Origin: Pseudobutyrivibrio sp.
GTDB lineage: Bacteria; Bacillota; Clostridia; Lachnospirales; Lachnospiraceae
Length of the DNA stretch: 64,000 bases
Direction: 5' to 3'
Assembly (NCBI RefSeq): GCF_017471675.1
Contig: NZ_JAFUSK010000022.1
Span: 17,666-81,665, forward strand
The notes below the pieces were generated by a model, which was not told the DNA's origin, searched no databases, and worked only from the letters and a program-made list of their open reading frames with translations. Within the stretch, counting starts at the first letter, position 1. Each line of letters starts with the position of its first letter. Positions 42,265 through 51,658 of the stretch are shown piece by piece. A program made the translations under genes and the position numbers.

Positions 42265-43179
42265 TTAGTTCAAATCCTCTTTCTTGTATCCAAAATTCTT
42301 AAGTTCGAAATCACTATCTCGCCAATCCTTCTTAACCTTAACAAAAAGCTTTAGATTGACCTGAGCCTCTAGCAGCTTTTCAATCTCATAGCGGGAATTA
42401 GTGCCGATTTTCTTAATCATGGCGCCGCCCTTTCCTATGATAATGCCCTTGTGGGAATTCTTCTCGCAAATGATAGTAGCTTCAATATCCCACATAGGTC
42501 TTTTCCCTGGTCTTTCCTTCATACTGTCAATAAGGATTGCAATGCCGTGTGGCACCTCGTCATTAAGAGCATGAAGAGATTTCTCACGAATAATCTCTGC
42601 TGTAATCTCTCTAAGGGTTTGATTGGTAACAGTCTCCTCATCATAGAAGGCTGGTCCCTCAGGAAGATAATTAAATATGGTTGAAAGCAAATCATCACAG
42701 CCTTCCCCATGAAGAGCTGATACTGGAACAACCTCTGCAAAATTGCACAAATCCTTGTACGCTGAAATAGCTTCACCAACCTTGGCACCATCTGCCATAT
42801 CTATCTTGTTAATTACAAGAATAACTGGTGCATCTACAGTGCCAAGAAGCTCTGCAATCTTCTTATCACCTGCGCCTACCTTAGTGTCCGGCTCAATAAG
42901 CCAAAGAATAAGGTCTACGTCATTAATGGTACCCTTGGCTGCTGTCATCATGTATTCACCAAGCTTGTTCTTAGCCTGATGCATACCTGGAGTGTCCAAA
43001 AAGACAATCTGTCCCTTTTCGCTGTCTGTGTAGACAGTCTGGATTCTGTTTCGTGTTGTTTGAGGTTTGTTGCTGGTGATGGCAATCTTTTGACCGATAA
43101 TATGGTTCATAAGAGTGCTCTTGCCTACGTTTGGGCGGCCTACTATAGTAACGAAACCTGATTTAAAATTTTCACTCAT
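42265..43179 (-). CDS. era: GTPase Era
   Basis: A 304-residue ribosome-assembly GTPase. GTPase motifs G1 GRPNVGKST, G3 DTPGM, G4 NKID; C-terminal KH domain with GKGGAMIKKIGTNSRYEIE that binds the 3' end of 16S rRNA. The start at 43179 (AGAGGTATTAGA upstream) fits family length better than in-frame codons further up that lie in a palindromic repeat. Confidence 0.95.
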   Translation of the reverse strand: MSENFKSGFVTIVGRPNVGKSTLMNHIIGQKIAITSNKPQTTRNRIQTVYTDSEKGQIVFLDTPGMHQAKNKLGEYMMTAAKGTINDVDLILWLIEPDTKVGAGDKKIAELLGTVDAPVILVINKIDMADGAKVGEAISAYKDLCNFAEVVPVSALHGEGCDDLLSTIFNYLPEGPAFYDEETVTNQTLREITAEIIREKSLHALNDEVPHGIAILIDSMKERPGKRPMWDIEATIICEKNSHKGIIIGKGGAMIKKIGTNSRYEIEKLLEAQVNLKLFVKVKKDWRDSDFELKNFGYKKEDLN

Positions 43180-43196
43180 TCTAATACCTCTAGATA

Positions 43197-43307
43197 CACC
43201 CTCATCCGTCGCCTGCGGCGACACCTTCCCCCTTTTGTGGAAGGCTTTCTTATGGCTTCCCCCTCTGGGGGAAGCTGTCAGCGCAGCTGACTGATGAGGG
43301 TGCTCTT
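43197..43307. repeat. Family B palindromic repeats, two copies head to head
   Basis: ccctcatccgtcgcctgcggcgac...gtggaaggc is followed immediately by the inverted form ggcttccccctctgggggaagc...gctgactgatgagggt, so the whole 110 bp is itself an inverted repeat with outer arms accctcatc / gatgagggt. It fills the gap between the M16C peptidase and era. Confidence 0.8.
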
Positions 43308-43313
43308 CCTAAA

Positions 43314-46226
43314 TTAATTATATAAACTCTCTATATTATTAAATAGTTCCTTATTCGCCTCGATTACAGATTCATTACCTACGACGCATACATATCCCTG
43401 CTCCATAGCTGCATCCACAGGCGCAGCTAGTGCACGTATATCCTCCACAGTAGCATCCAATACCTCATCACGAGTGCGCTGAAGAATATCCTGTGTAACA
43501 CCAGATAAGTAACAATTAAGCCCTCTAAGCCCTCTCTGGGATGGTGTAAGAGGTGTATCCATTCCACTAACTGTTCCTATTATATATTTGGTCATGTCGC
43601 GTTCGTCTGCATCAAAGCTTCTTAGATAATCACCTGTCTGCTCAAATACCTTTATTGTCTCAGCAAGATTTGGGTCACGGTATGAAACAAATACCATATC
43701 TCCCTGGCGACTTGCATTCATATTGCAGCCATAGGCTCCACCCTGAACTCTTACCTTTATCCAGAAATAATCATAGCCTAGGATTGTGTTGAGAATCTTA
43801 TAAGCTCCACTATAATTATATCCTGCTTTAACAAAATCTCCAGCCATGGCAACATATTGAATCTGAGAGGCATCCTTTAAAGCTTCCTTAACAGGATGTA
43901 TCTCAAAGCTGTCACTACCCTCAAACTCTAACCTTTGCTGGGTAAGCATTGGCTTTATTTGAGCTACAAGCTTCCTTGATTGTTCTAAAGCCTCACCCTT
44001 GCCAGTTGAAGAAATCAGCAGCCTATCCTTAGAAAAGATAATCTCGCTAATTTTATTAAGTGTAGATATAATTTCCTCTTTTCTAGCTTCAAAGTTGTCT
44101 TCTATATCTTTTAGGAAGCGATAAAAGCGAACTCCGTTTCCAAGGTCTGCTATATTTGCACGCCTTGAATATCCACAGCGAGCTCTTGTGGCAGCCACCT
44201 GATTGCCTCTGGAATTTAGGATGTATTCCATTTGAGACTTTTCAGCTGTAATAAGCTCCTTTAACCTCTTTTCATCTGAGAAATTAGTATTGCATATCAT
44301 TTCAAGGACAAGATCCTTGGCATTTTCTGCTTCCTCATAAATGAACTTTGAACGAACCTCAAAGGTCATTTTGCACTTATCACTTTCACCATATATCTCA
44401 TGAACTGCTGTGTTTGTAGTAATTCCACCAGTGTGCAAATACATCTCATTGGTAAAATCAGTATAGCTGTAATTCTTTGTATCCATTAGACCAATAAACC
44501 GTTCTAGCATTGATACATAAGGCACTGATTCAAGTGGAAGGTCTGATATATCAAACACCATATTAAAATAATGGATGCCATTAGTGCTTACCTTGTGATG
44601 AAGGATTGTGGTTCCATCTTCCTCATAAACAGCCAAATCAATAGGCCTAGCCTGGCGGGTTAAATCGTATCTGCTAAGAAGAGGAATCTTTGCCAAATCC
44701 TCCTTAGGGCTAGGTGTTTGTTGATATTCCTTTAAATAAGCTGTATGCTCAACAATCTCTTTTATCTCTTCTGCAGACATGGATGCTTTGATGCCTGCAA
44801 GCTTAACCTTAAGTGCTTCGTCATCGGCTGCTGTAAGACCCTGCTTAGGGCGAAGTGTAACTATAGATTTATGCTTATTTGATAAAAGGAATACATCGGC
44901 AATATAATCAAACAATCCGTTATCAACTCTTGATTTAATTTTCTCCAATATCTCTACACCATGTAGATGTAAGAATGGCTGATTCCTATCATATAGCCAA
45001 CTATCAAGAAGCTGCAGACCTATAATGAGTCCCTTAGGCGCACTACCAAAATCTAACTCTCTGGCCCTAAACTGCTCTCCATTAATAGCAGCGTATAATG
45101 ATTTTTTATCGATGCCCTTTTCAATCTGCTGCTTAAGAGTGCTTTCGATTATCTCAACAAACTTATCCTTGTCTTCTTCATTGGCACCTCTTGCCACAAT
45201 AGAAAAATACATCTGTCTTTGAGAAGATTCAAAAGAACAATCAACATCTTCTGCAATGTTAGCATCTATCAAAGCCTGATATAGTGGCGCACCAGGTGCT
45301 GAAACAAGTGCATAATTTAAAACATCAAAAGCCCTGTACATATTAGGGTCTAGAACATCTCCAATACAGACATTATAAGAAAGATATGCATTGTTAGCCG
45401 TATCCTGGTCTGCCCCGATTGGATAATCAACTGTTATCTCTACAGGCTTATCAAAGGCAGGCTGCATATTAATCTCAGAATCCACCTGCAAATAGTCATA
45501 GTAACGAAGATATTTAGTATCCAGGTATTCTAACAGCTCATCTATATCCACATCTCCATATACATATATGTAAGAATTGCTAGGATGATAGTATTTACTA
45601 TGGAATGCCAAAAAATCCTCATAGGTAAGAGTTGGTATTACCTTAGGATCACCGCCTGATTCAATAGCATAGGTGGTATCAGGAAATAGAGAATTAAGTA
45701 TCTGGCGAGACAACACATCATTTGGTGAAGAATATGCGCCCTTCATTTCGTTGTAAACAACGCCGTTGATGGTTAAATCACTATCTTCATTCTCCATCTC
45801 GTAGTGCCAGCCCTCTTGCTCAAAGATTTCACGATATTTGTAGATGTTTGGATGGAAAACTGCATCCATATATACATCTATAAGATTCATGTAATCTGTT
45901 TTGTTAGTGCTGGCTATTGGATAAACTGTCTTATCCGGATATGTAATAGCATTAAGGAATGTGTTAAGACTTCCCTTTACAAGCTCTACAAAAGGGTCCT
46001 TTACTGGATATTTTTCAGAGCCGCAAAGTACAGTGTGCTCAACTATGTGAGCTACACCTGTAGAATCTTTTGGGGGAGTCCTAAATCCAATATAAAATAC
46101 TTTATTATCGTCATCATTTGAAATAAAACAAATACGAGCCTTTGTCTTCTTGTGCTCAAATATAAATCCTAAGGAATCAAGCCCCTCTAGCTTTTCCTCT
46201 TTTAATAATTCGTATGCGTTATTCAA
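43314..46226 (-). CDS. M16C-family zinc metallopeptidase (PreP/presequence-protease-like)
   Basis: A 970-residue two-half insulinase-type peptidase. The inverted zinc motif HxxEH is at 60-64 (VAHIVEHTVLCGSEKYP), followed by the distal Glu segment YNEMKGAYSSP. The second inactive half carries GYNYSGAYKILNTILGYDYFW and GGAYGCN. Length and the M16C-associated middle domain match PreP/Cym1-type oligopeptidases that degrade short unfolded peptides in an enclosed chamber. No signal peptide, so cytoplasmic. It starts 18 bp after the mscS stop. Confidence 0.92.
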   Translation of the reverse strand: MNNAYELLKEEKLEGLDSLGFIFEHKKTKARICFISNDDDNKVFYIGFRTPPKDSTGVAHIVEHTVLCGSEKYPVKDPFVELVKGSLNTFLNAITYPDKTVYPIASTNKTDYMNLIDVYMDAVFHPNIYKYREIFEQEGWHYEMENEDSDLTINGVVYNEMKGAYSSPNDVLSRQILNSLFPDTTYAIESGGDPKVIPTLTYEDFLAFHSKYYHPSNSYIYVYGDVDIDELLEYLDTKYLRYYDYLQVDSEINMQPAFDKPVEITVDYPIGADQDTANNAYLSYNVCIGDVLDPNMYRAFDVLNYALVSAPGAPLYQALIDANIAEDVDCSFESSQRQMYFSIVARGANEEDKDKFVEIIESTLKQQIEKGIDKKSLYAAINGEQFRARELDFGSAPKGLIIGLQLLDSWLYDRNQPFLHLHGVEILEKIKSRVDNGLFDYIADVFLLSNKHKSIVTLRPKQGLTAADDEALKVKLAGIKASMSAEEIKEIVEHTAYLKEYQQTPSPKEDLAKIPLLSRYDLTRQARPIDLAVYEEDGTTILHHKVSTNGIHYFNMVFDISDLPLESVPYVSMLERFIGLMDTKNYSYTDFTNEMYLHTGGITTNTAVHEIYGESDKCKMTFEVRSKFIYEEAENAKDLVLEMICNTNFSDEKRLKELITAEKSQMEYILNSRGNQVAATRARCGYSRRANIADLGNGVRFYRFLKDIEDNFEARKEEIISTLNKISEIIFSKDRLLISSTGKGEALEQSRKLVAQIKPMLTQQRLEFEGSDSFEIHPVKEALKDASQIQYVAMAGDFVKAGYNYSGAYKILNTILGYDYFWIKVRVQGGAYGCNMNASRQGDMVFVSYRDPNLAETIKVFEQTGDYLRSFDADERDMTKYIIGTVSGMDTPLTPSQRGLRGLNCYLSGVTQDILQRTRDEVLDATVEDIRALAAPVDAAMEQGYVCVVGNESVIEANKELFNNIESLYN

Positions 46227-46243
46227 TATTATGCCTTTCTAGT

Positions 46244-47116
46244 CTATTTATCTTTAATATGGACATCCAACTGATTGAAGCAAATCTCAATACCAGCTTT
46301 ATCAAATCTATTTTTAATTTCTTCTAAGGTGTCCCATTTTGCCTGCCAAAAGTAATCAATCTCTATAGGGAATCTAAGCCCTAGCAGCACTGCACTGTCT
46401 CCCAGCTCAGATACAAACACCTGAATAGGGAGATTATCTACCCTATGCTCGCAGTTTTCTGCAATATATTTAAGGATTTCTTTAGCCTTTTTGATATCGC
46501 TATCATAGCTAATGCCAACAGTCTCATTAAAGAGGCGATATTCCTGGGCTGTACAGTTGGTAAGAGACGCTGCTGAAAGTGTACCGTTTGGAATCTGCAC
46601 CAATCTGCCATCCACCATCTTAAGAGTGGTATAAATGATATTAATCTTGCTAACAGTACCTTCCTGCCCAGTGGCATGCTCAATAATATAATCCCCCACC
46701 TTGAATGGATGCATAAGAAGAATCAATATACCACCAGCAAAATTGGAAAGTGCCCCCTGCAGTGCAAGACCAATGGTCACACCAAATCCTGCAACAGCGG
46801 CAGATATTGAAGTGGTAGTCACCCCAAACAATCCAAGTATAATGGTGAGTAATATAATATAAAGAATCCATCTAAGAACCGACTCTAAGAAAGTCTCAAC
46901 ACCAGGATCAACGTCCTTAATGTTCATTGCCCTGTGAAACAGCTTTATAACACCTTTTATAATGCGAGTTCCAATGAAAAATACGATAAGTGCCAAAATA
47001 GCACTCCAAAAGAAACTCCAGAACTTAGGAACCAAGCTTTCTAATTGCTGCTGAAATACTCCTGTTTGAATATCTTGAACCAGCTCATCTGCTGATACTG
47101 TTTCTACTGTATCCAT
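46244..47116 (-). CDS. mscS: Small-conductance mechanosensitive channel (MscS family)
   Basis: A 290-residue membrane channel that opens under membrane tension and protects from osmotic downshock. Three TM helices (AILALIVFFIGTRII; WILYIILLTIILGLFG; pore helix AVAGFGVTIGLALQGALSNFAGGILILL) and the beta domain IIEHATGQEGTVSKINIIYTTL. The Gly/Ala packing of TM3 is typical. The start at 47116 has TTGGAGGATGCT upstream. Confidence 0.93.
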   Translation of the reverse strand: MDTVETVSADELVQDIQTGVFQQQLESLVPKFWSFFWSAILALIVFFIGTRIIKGVIKLFHRAMNIKDVDPGVETFLESVLRWILYIILLTIILGLFGVTTTSISAAVAGFGVTIGLALQGALSNFAGGILILLMHPFKVGDYIIEHATGQEGTVSKINIIYTTLKMVDGRLVQIPNGTLSAASLTNCTAQEYRLFNETVGISYDSDIKKAKEILKYIAENCEHRVDNLPIQVFVSELGDSAVLLGLRFPIEIDYFWQAKWDTLEEIKNRFDKAGIEICFNQLDVHIKDK

Positions 47117-47172
47117 AGCATCCTCCAAATCTTTACAATCTGTAGTATTATAACACACTTTAGAGGATGAAA

Positions 47173-47197
47173 AAAGACGGCTAAATCAGCCGTCTTT
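47173..47197 (-). terminator. Terminator of serA
   Basis: Perfect 10-bp stem aaagacggct / agccgtcttt with aaatc loop, 14 bp after the serA stop. Confidence 0.9.
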
Positions 47198-47210
47198 CTA
47201 TTCTTTGTAT

Positions 47211-48374
47211 TTATTTTACCACTCTAACCTTAATTACCCCATCAACCTTTTCAATTTCTGCGATAATTTCATCAGTTAGCTTTGTTCCTAAATCAAGAAG
47301 TGTGTATGCGAAATCTCCGCGGCTCTTGTTAGTCATGTCATCTACGTTTACATTCTCCTTGCTAAGGATACCTGTAAATGATGCGATAAGACCAGCCTTG
47401 TTCTTGTGAAGAATGGCTACACGGCTTTCTGCAGAGCAGATTCCCATATCACAATCTGGATAATTTACTGAGTGGATGATGTTGCCATTTTCCATGTAAT
47501 CCATGATTTCCTTAACAGCCATCACTGCACAGTTATCCTCGGCTTCTTCTGTAGAAGCACCAAGATGAGGTGTACAGATAACTCCCTTAACACCAGCTAC
47601 TGTTGGGTTGGCAAAATCTGTAACATAGTGACGAATTTTACCTGATTCGATACCGTTTATTACCGCTGCCTCGTCAACAAGCAAGTCTCTTGCAAAGTTA
47701 AGGATTACTACACCCTTTTTCATAAGCTGTACAGCTTCCTTGTTAATCATTCCCTTTGTAGAATCAAGAAGTGGAACATGTACTGTAATGAAATCACATT
47801 CCTTATAGATTTCTTCTACATTAGTAACATGCTTAACATTGCGAGACAGATTCCATGCTGCATTTACAGAGATGTATGGGTCATAGCCAAGAACCTCCAT
47901 TCCAAGATGTGTGGCATCGTTAGCAACCTTTACACCGATAGCACCAAGGCCAATTACACCAAGCTTCTTACCAGCAAGCTCTGTTCCGGCAAAAGCCTTC
48001 TTAGCCTTCTCTGCTGTCTTTCCAACATTTTCGTCATCCTTGTTTTCGTTTACCCACTGGATACCACCAATGATATCGCGTGATGCCAAAAGCATTCCGG
48101 CGAATACAAGCTCCTTTACACCGTTTGCATTAGCACCAGGTGTATTAAATACAACGATTCCTTCCTCTGCACATTTATCAAGCGGAATGTTGTTAACGCC
48201 TGCTCCGGCTCTTGCGATACATGCAAGCTTCTTGCCAAGCTCCATATCATGCATTGCTGCTGAACGAACTAAGCATGCATCTGCATCGCTAATATTTTCA
48301 ACCTTTTTGTAATCTGTTGAAAAATTTATAAGACCCTTATCTGAAATTGGATTCAAACAATTATATGTAAACAT
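47211..48374 (-). CDS. serA: D-3-phosphoglycerate dehydrogenase
   Basis: A 387-residue NAD-dependent enzyme, first step of serine biosynthesis from 3-phosphoglycerate. Substrate-domain IARAGAGVNNIPLDKCAEEGI, nucleotide-binding GVIGLGAIGVKVAND, catalytic Arg/Glu/His segments (NFARDLLVDE; TPHLGASTEEAE) and a C-terminal ACT domain (HKNKAGLIASFTGILSKENVN), implying serine feedback control. Start at 48374 with GGAGG; the in-frame extension upstream is repeat sequence. serC lies upstream across a family A palindrome. Confidence 0.93.
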   Translation of the reverse strand: MFTYNCLNPISDKGLINFSTDYKKVENISDADACLVRSAAMHDMELGKKLACIARAGAGVNNIPLDKCAEEGIVVFNTPGANANGVKELVFAGMLLASRDIIGGIQWVNENKDDENVGKTAEKAKKAFAGTELAGKKLGVIGLGAIGVKVANDATHLGMEVLGYDPYISVNAAWNLSRNVKHVTNVEEIYKECDFITVHVPLLDSTKGMINKEAVQLMKKGVVILNFARDLLVDEAAVINGIESGKIRHYVTDFANPTVAGVKGVICTPHLGASTEEAEDNCAVMAVKEIMDYMENGNIIHSVNYPDCDMGICSAESRVAILHKNKAGLIASFTGILSKENVNVDDMTNKSRGDFAYTLLDLGTKLTDEIIAEIEKVDGVIKVRVVK

Positions 48375-48401
48375 TCTATAACCTCCATAAAATCCTAGTC
48401 C

Positions 48402-48483
48402 GCCTGTTACGGTAACAAGCATTATATTACTCCAGTCATCTGATGATTCCCTTGAGTAATATAATAGCTTGTTACCTACAGGC
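48402..48483. repeat. Palindromic repeat, family A, copy 3
   Basis: gcctgttacggtaacaagca / tagcttgttacctacaggc outer arms, tatattact / agtaatata inner arms, variable loop containing tcatctgatga. Lies in the serC-serA gap and may act as an attenuator or processing hairpin. Confidence 0.85.
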
Positions 48484-48507
48484 TCCTCATAGGTATTAAA
48501 AAACGTC

Positions 48508-49590
48508 TTACGCGTTTTCCCCCTCGAACTTACGCATAAATTCAACAAGCTTCTCTACACCTTCGATTGGCATAGCGTTGTAGATAGAAGCACGCATGCC
48601 ACCAACAGTTCTGTGACCCTTAAGGTTTACAAAGCCTGCAGCTGTTGCTTCCTTTACAAACTTAGCATCAAGCTCTTCATTACCTGTAACAAAAGGTACG
48701 TTCATAAGTGAACGATCTTCCTTTCTAACAGTGCCCTTGAAAAGCTTTGAAGAATCAAGATAATCATATAAAATCTTAGCCTTCTTCTCATTAAGCTCCT
48801 TCATTGCGCTAAGACCGCCGTTTTTGAGAAGCCACTTGAATACCTTGCCACAGATATAAATATCATAGCATGGTGGAGTGTTATACAAGCTGTCATTGTC
48901 TGCCTGTGTCTTATACTTAAGCATTGTTGGTGTTCCTTGAAGAACATCATCTCTGATTAAATCTTCACGAATAATTACAATAACCATACCAGCTGGACCC
49001 ACGTTCTTCTGAACACCGCCATAGATGATACCATACTTTGTAACATCCACTGGCTCTGATAAGAAGCATGAGCTAACATCTGCTACCAAATCCTTACCCT
49101 TTGTATTAGGAAGAGTCTTAAATTTTGTACCATAGATTGTGTTATTTTCGCAGATATAAACATAATCCATATCATCAGTGATAGGTAAATCCGAGCAATC
49201 TGGAATATAGCTGAATGTCTCATCAGCTGATGAAGCAAGCTCTACAGCCTCGCCATACATTTTTGCTTCCTGATATGCCTTCTTAGCCCACTGTCCTGTG
49301 ATGATATAACCAGCCTTCTTATTCTTCATAAGATTCATAGGTATTGCTGCAAACTGCTGGCTTGCACCACCCTGAAGGAAAAGCACCTTATAATTATCAG
49401 GGATGTTCATAAGCTTACGGATATCAGCCTCAGCGTCCTTGATGATTTCATCAAAAACCTTGCTTCTGTGGCTCATTTCCATAACCGACATTCCACAGCC
49501 CTTATAATCAAGCATTTCATCTGCCGCTTCCTTCAATACCTCTTCTGGTAAAACTGCTGGTCCTGCACTAAAATTGTAAACTCTACTCAT
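48508..49590 (-). CDS. serC: Phosphoserine aminotransferase
   Basis: A 360-residue PLP enzyme converting 3-phosphohydroxypyruvate to phosphoserine. N-terminal YNFSAGPAVLPEEVLKEAAD, GMSVMEMSHRSKVF, LFLQGGASQQFAAIPMNL, and the PLP-Lys in YGGVQKNVGPAGMVIVI. Start has a GGAGA-type site. It sits between ilvB and serA, 23 bp from ilvB. Confidence 0.95.
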   Translation of the reverse strand: MSRVYNFSAGPAVLPEEVLKEAADEMLDYKGCGMSVMEMSHRSKVFDEIIKDAEADIRKLMNIPDNYKVLFLQGGASQQFAAIPMNLMKNKKAGYIITGQWAKKAYQEAKMYGEAVELASSADETFSYIPDCSDLPITDDMDYVYICENNTIYGTKFKTLPNTKGKDLVADVSSCFLSEPVDVTKYGIIYGGVQKNVGPAGMVIVIIREDLIRDDVLQGTPTMLKYKTQADNDSLYNTPPCYDIYICGKVFKWLLKNGGLSAMKELNEKKAKILYDYLDSSKLFKGTVRKEDRSLMNVPFVTGNEELDAKFVKEATAAGFVNLKGHRTVGGMRASIYNAMPIEGVEKLVEFMRKFEGENA

Positions 49591-49613
49591 TACGCTCTCT
49601 CCTTTATTTAGAA

Positions 49614-51284
49614 TTAGTCTTCCTTAAAGAACTCATTAATAGGTGCTCCCGGTGCTACCATTGGCCATACCTTATCATCCGAATCAATGATACAGTCAAT
49701 AAGCACTGGCTTCTCGGAGACTAGTGCCTCCTTGAGTGCCGATTTGAATTCTTCCTGGGAAGTAACTCTGATTCCTGTTGCCCCCATGGCTTCTGCAAGC
49801 TTTACATAATCTACGCCGTCATCTAAAACTGTTGCAGAATAGCGTTTTTCATAAAAGATGGTCTGCCACTGACGAACCATTCCAAGCACATGATTGTTAA
49901 TAACAATCTCTATGATTGGAAGCTTCTCTCTAGAAGCTGTTGCCATCTCATTCATATTCATTCTAAAGCAGCCGTCTCCAGCAATATTAATTACTCTCTT
50001 GCCAGGATTTCCTGTTGCCGCACCAATAGCAGCTCCAAGACCGTAGCCCATTGTTCCAAGTCCGCCTGATGTAAGAAGCTGACGTGGCTTTTTATATTTA
50101 TAAAACTGAGCTGCCCACATCTGATGCTGCCCAACTTCTGTAGTAATGATAGCCTCGCCCTTAGTCTGACGATATGTTTCAGCCACAACAAACTGTCCTG
50201 ACAGTCCCTCTGATGGAATCTTAAGTGGATTCTTGTCAGAAAGCTCTTTAACCTGAGCCACCCATTTTTCGTGGTTCTGCTGTTCCAATATCTTATTTAA
50301 TCTAGACAAAGTCTCTTTAACATCACCTATGATTGCATGATCAGTAATGATGTTTTTGTTGATTTCTGCTGGGTCTACATCAAACTGTAGCACCTTTGCA
50401 TTCTTAGCAAATTTATCTGGATTGCCAAGAACTCTATCTGAAAATCTAGTTCCGATTGCAATAAGCAAATCACACTCTGAAACACTAAGATTAGAAGCCT
50501 TACAGCCATGCATTCCAAGCATTCCAGTATATCTTTCATCTGTTCCACTAAATGCACCCTTACCCATAAGAGTATCGCAAACTGGAGCATCTACAAGGTC
50601 AACAAATTTCTTTAACTCCTTAGCCGCACCTGAAAGCACAACTCCACCACCGACAAAAATCACTGGCTTCTTAGACTTTTTAATAAGGCTTACTGCACCC
50701 TCCAAAGCTTCTGGAGTAATATTCTTCTTAACCCTACCTACAGGAATAGGCTTCATAGGCATATATTCGCATTTATTATTAGGAGCTGTAACATCCTTTG
50801 GCACATCGATAAGTACAGGACCTGGGCGACCGCTCTTTGCAATAACGAAGGCACGTCTGATTGTCTCTGCCAAATCCCTTACATCCTTCACAATGAAATT
50901 ATGCTTTGTGATAGGCATTGTAATACCTGCAATATCAATTTCCTGGAATGAATCCTTACCAAGAAGTGGAAGCGCAACATTACATGTAATGGCAATAATT
51001 GGCACTGAATCCATGTGTGCTGTTGCTATACCTGTAACAAGATTTGTAGCCCCAGGACCACTGGTAGCTAAGCACACGCCAACCTTACCTGTAGACCTTG
51101 CATAGCCATCAGCTGCATGGGCTGCGCCCTGCTCATGGCTTGTAAGCACATGATGAATCTCATCCTTATGCTTATAAAGCTCATCATACAAATTAAGAAT
51201 AGCGCCTCCCGGATACCCAAACACAGTATCCACGCCCTGCTCCTTCAAACATTCTATAGTTATCTCTGAACCATTTAATAACAT
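49614..51284 (-). CDS. ilvB: Acetolactate synthase large subunit
   Basis: A 556-residue ThDP/FAD enzyme that condenses pyruvate for branched-chain amino acid synthesis. Motifs: catalytic Glu in TSHEQGAAHAADGYAR, ThDP-Mg loop GDGCFRMNMNEMATASREKLP, TSGGLGTMGYGLGAAIGA. No small regulatory subunit gene (ilvN) lies next to it; only serC follows, so the regulatory partner is unlinked or absent. Confidence 0.94.
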   Translation of the reverse strand: MLLNGSEITIECLKEQGVDTVFGYPGGAILNLYDELYKHKDEIHHVLTSHEQGAAHAADGYARSTGKVGVCLATSGPGATNLVTGIATAHMDSVPIIAITCNVALPLLGKDSFQEIDIAGITMPITKHNFIVKDVRDLAETIRRAFVIAKSGRPGPVLIDVPKDVTAPNNKCEYMPMKPIPVGRVKKNITPEALEGAVSLIKKSKKPVIFVGGGVVLSGAAKELKKFVDLVDAPVCDTLMGKGAFSGTDERYTGMLGMHGCKASNLSVSECDLLIAIGTRFSDRVLGNPDKFAKNAKVLQFDVDPAEINKNIITDHAIIGDVKETLSRLNKILEQQNHEKWVAQVKELSDKNPLKIPSEGLSGQFVVAETYRQTKGEAIITTEVGQHQMWAAQFYKYKKPRQLLTSGGLGTMGYGLGAAIGAATGNPGKRVINIAGDGCFRMNMNEMATASREKLPIIEIVINNHVLGMVRQWQTIFYEKRYSATVLDDGVDYVKLAEAMGATGIRVTSQEEFKSALKEALVSEKPVLIDCIIDSDDKVWPMVAPGAPINEFFKED

Positions 51285-51312
51285 ATCTTTACCTTTCTCG
51301 ACGTATATATAT

Positions 51313-51513
51313 CTACGCGGCTTAGTAGTTTTTCATGCTCCCGCAGGGCACCCCTCATACTGCGCTAGGCAACCTCCCGCTACGCTTGCGCTTCGCGGTT
51401 CCTTCCTAGCTTGCATGATACTTTCTCTGTTCCACTCCGGTCGGTGCTAAGCAAAGGTCCACTGGACCTTTAGCACCCCTGCTCGCGCTTGCCTAGGTTG
51501 TGTAGCCGCTTAT
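51313..51513. repeat. Palindromic repeat, family C, copy 3, with inserted family D hairpin
   Basis: Ends tacgcggctta / tgtagccgctta; contains catgctcccgcaggg and gctcgcgcttgcctaggttg shared with 23058-23295, and a family D unit (51435-51478) with tccactgga at its centre. Together with the adjacent family A repeats it fills the 374-bp gap between ilvB and ilvD. No gene seen. Confidence 0.65.
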
Positions 51514-51520
51514 TAGATGA

Positions 51521-51655
51521 GCTGGTAGTTAACAAGAACTGCTTTAACTGTAGCTAACAAGCTATTATGTTTCTAAAGCGAAGCATTTTAGCGAGCGTAG
51601 AAATATAATGCTTGTGAGCGTAACAGTTGAAGCAGGGCTTGTTAACGTAACCAGC
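51521..51655. repeat. Nested pair of family A palindromic repeats
   Basis: Outer arms gctggtagttaacaag (51521-51536) and cttgttaacgtaaccagc (51638-51655) enclose a complete second family A element (51541-51634; arms gctttaactgtagctaacaag / cttgtgagcgtaacagttgaagc). One copy therefore appears inserted in the loop of another. Confidence 0.75.
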
Positions 51656-51658
51656 GGT

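Noticed and set aside
50347-51105. 252-codon plus-strand frame opposite ilvB
   Set aside because: Antisense shadow of a clear ilvB gene with all family motifs; no ribosome binding site and atypical composition.
51285-51658. Remnant insertion sequence between ilvB and ilvD
   Set aside because: All of it is explained by palindromic repeat families A, C and D; no transposase frame or fragment is present.
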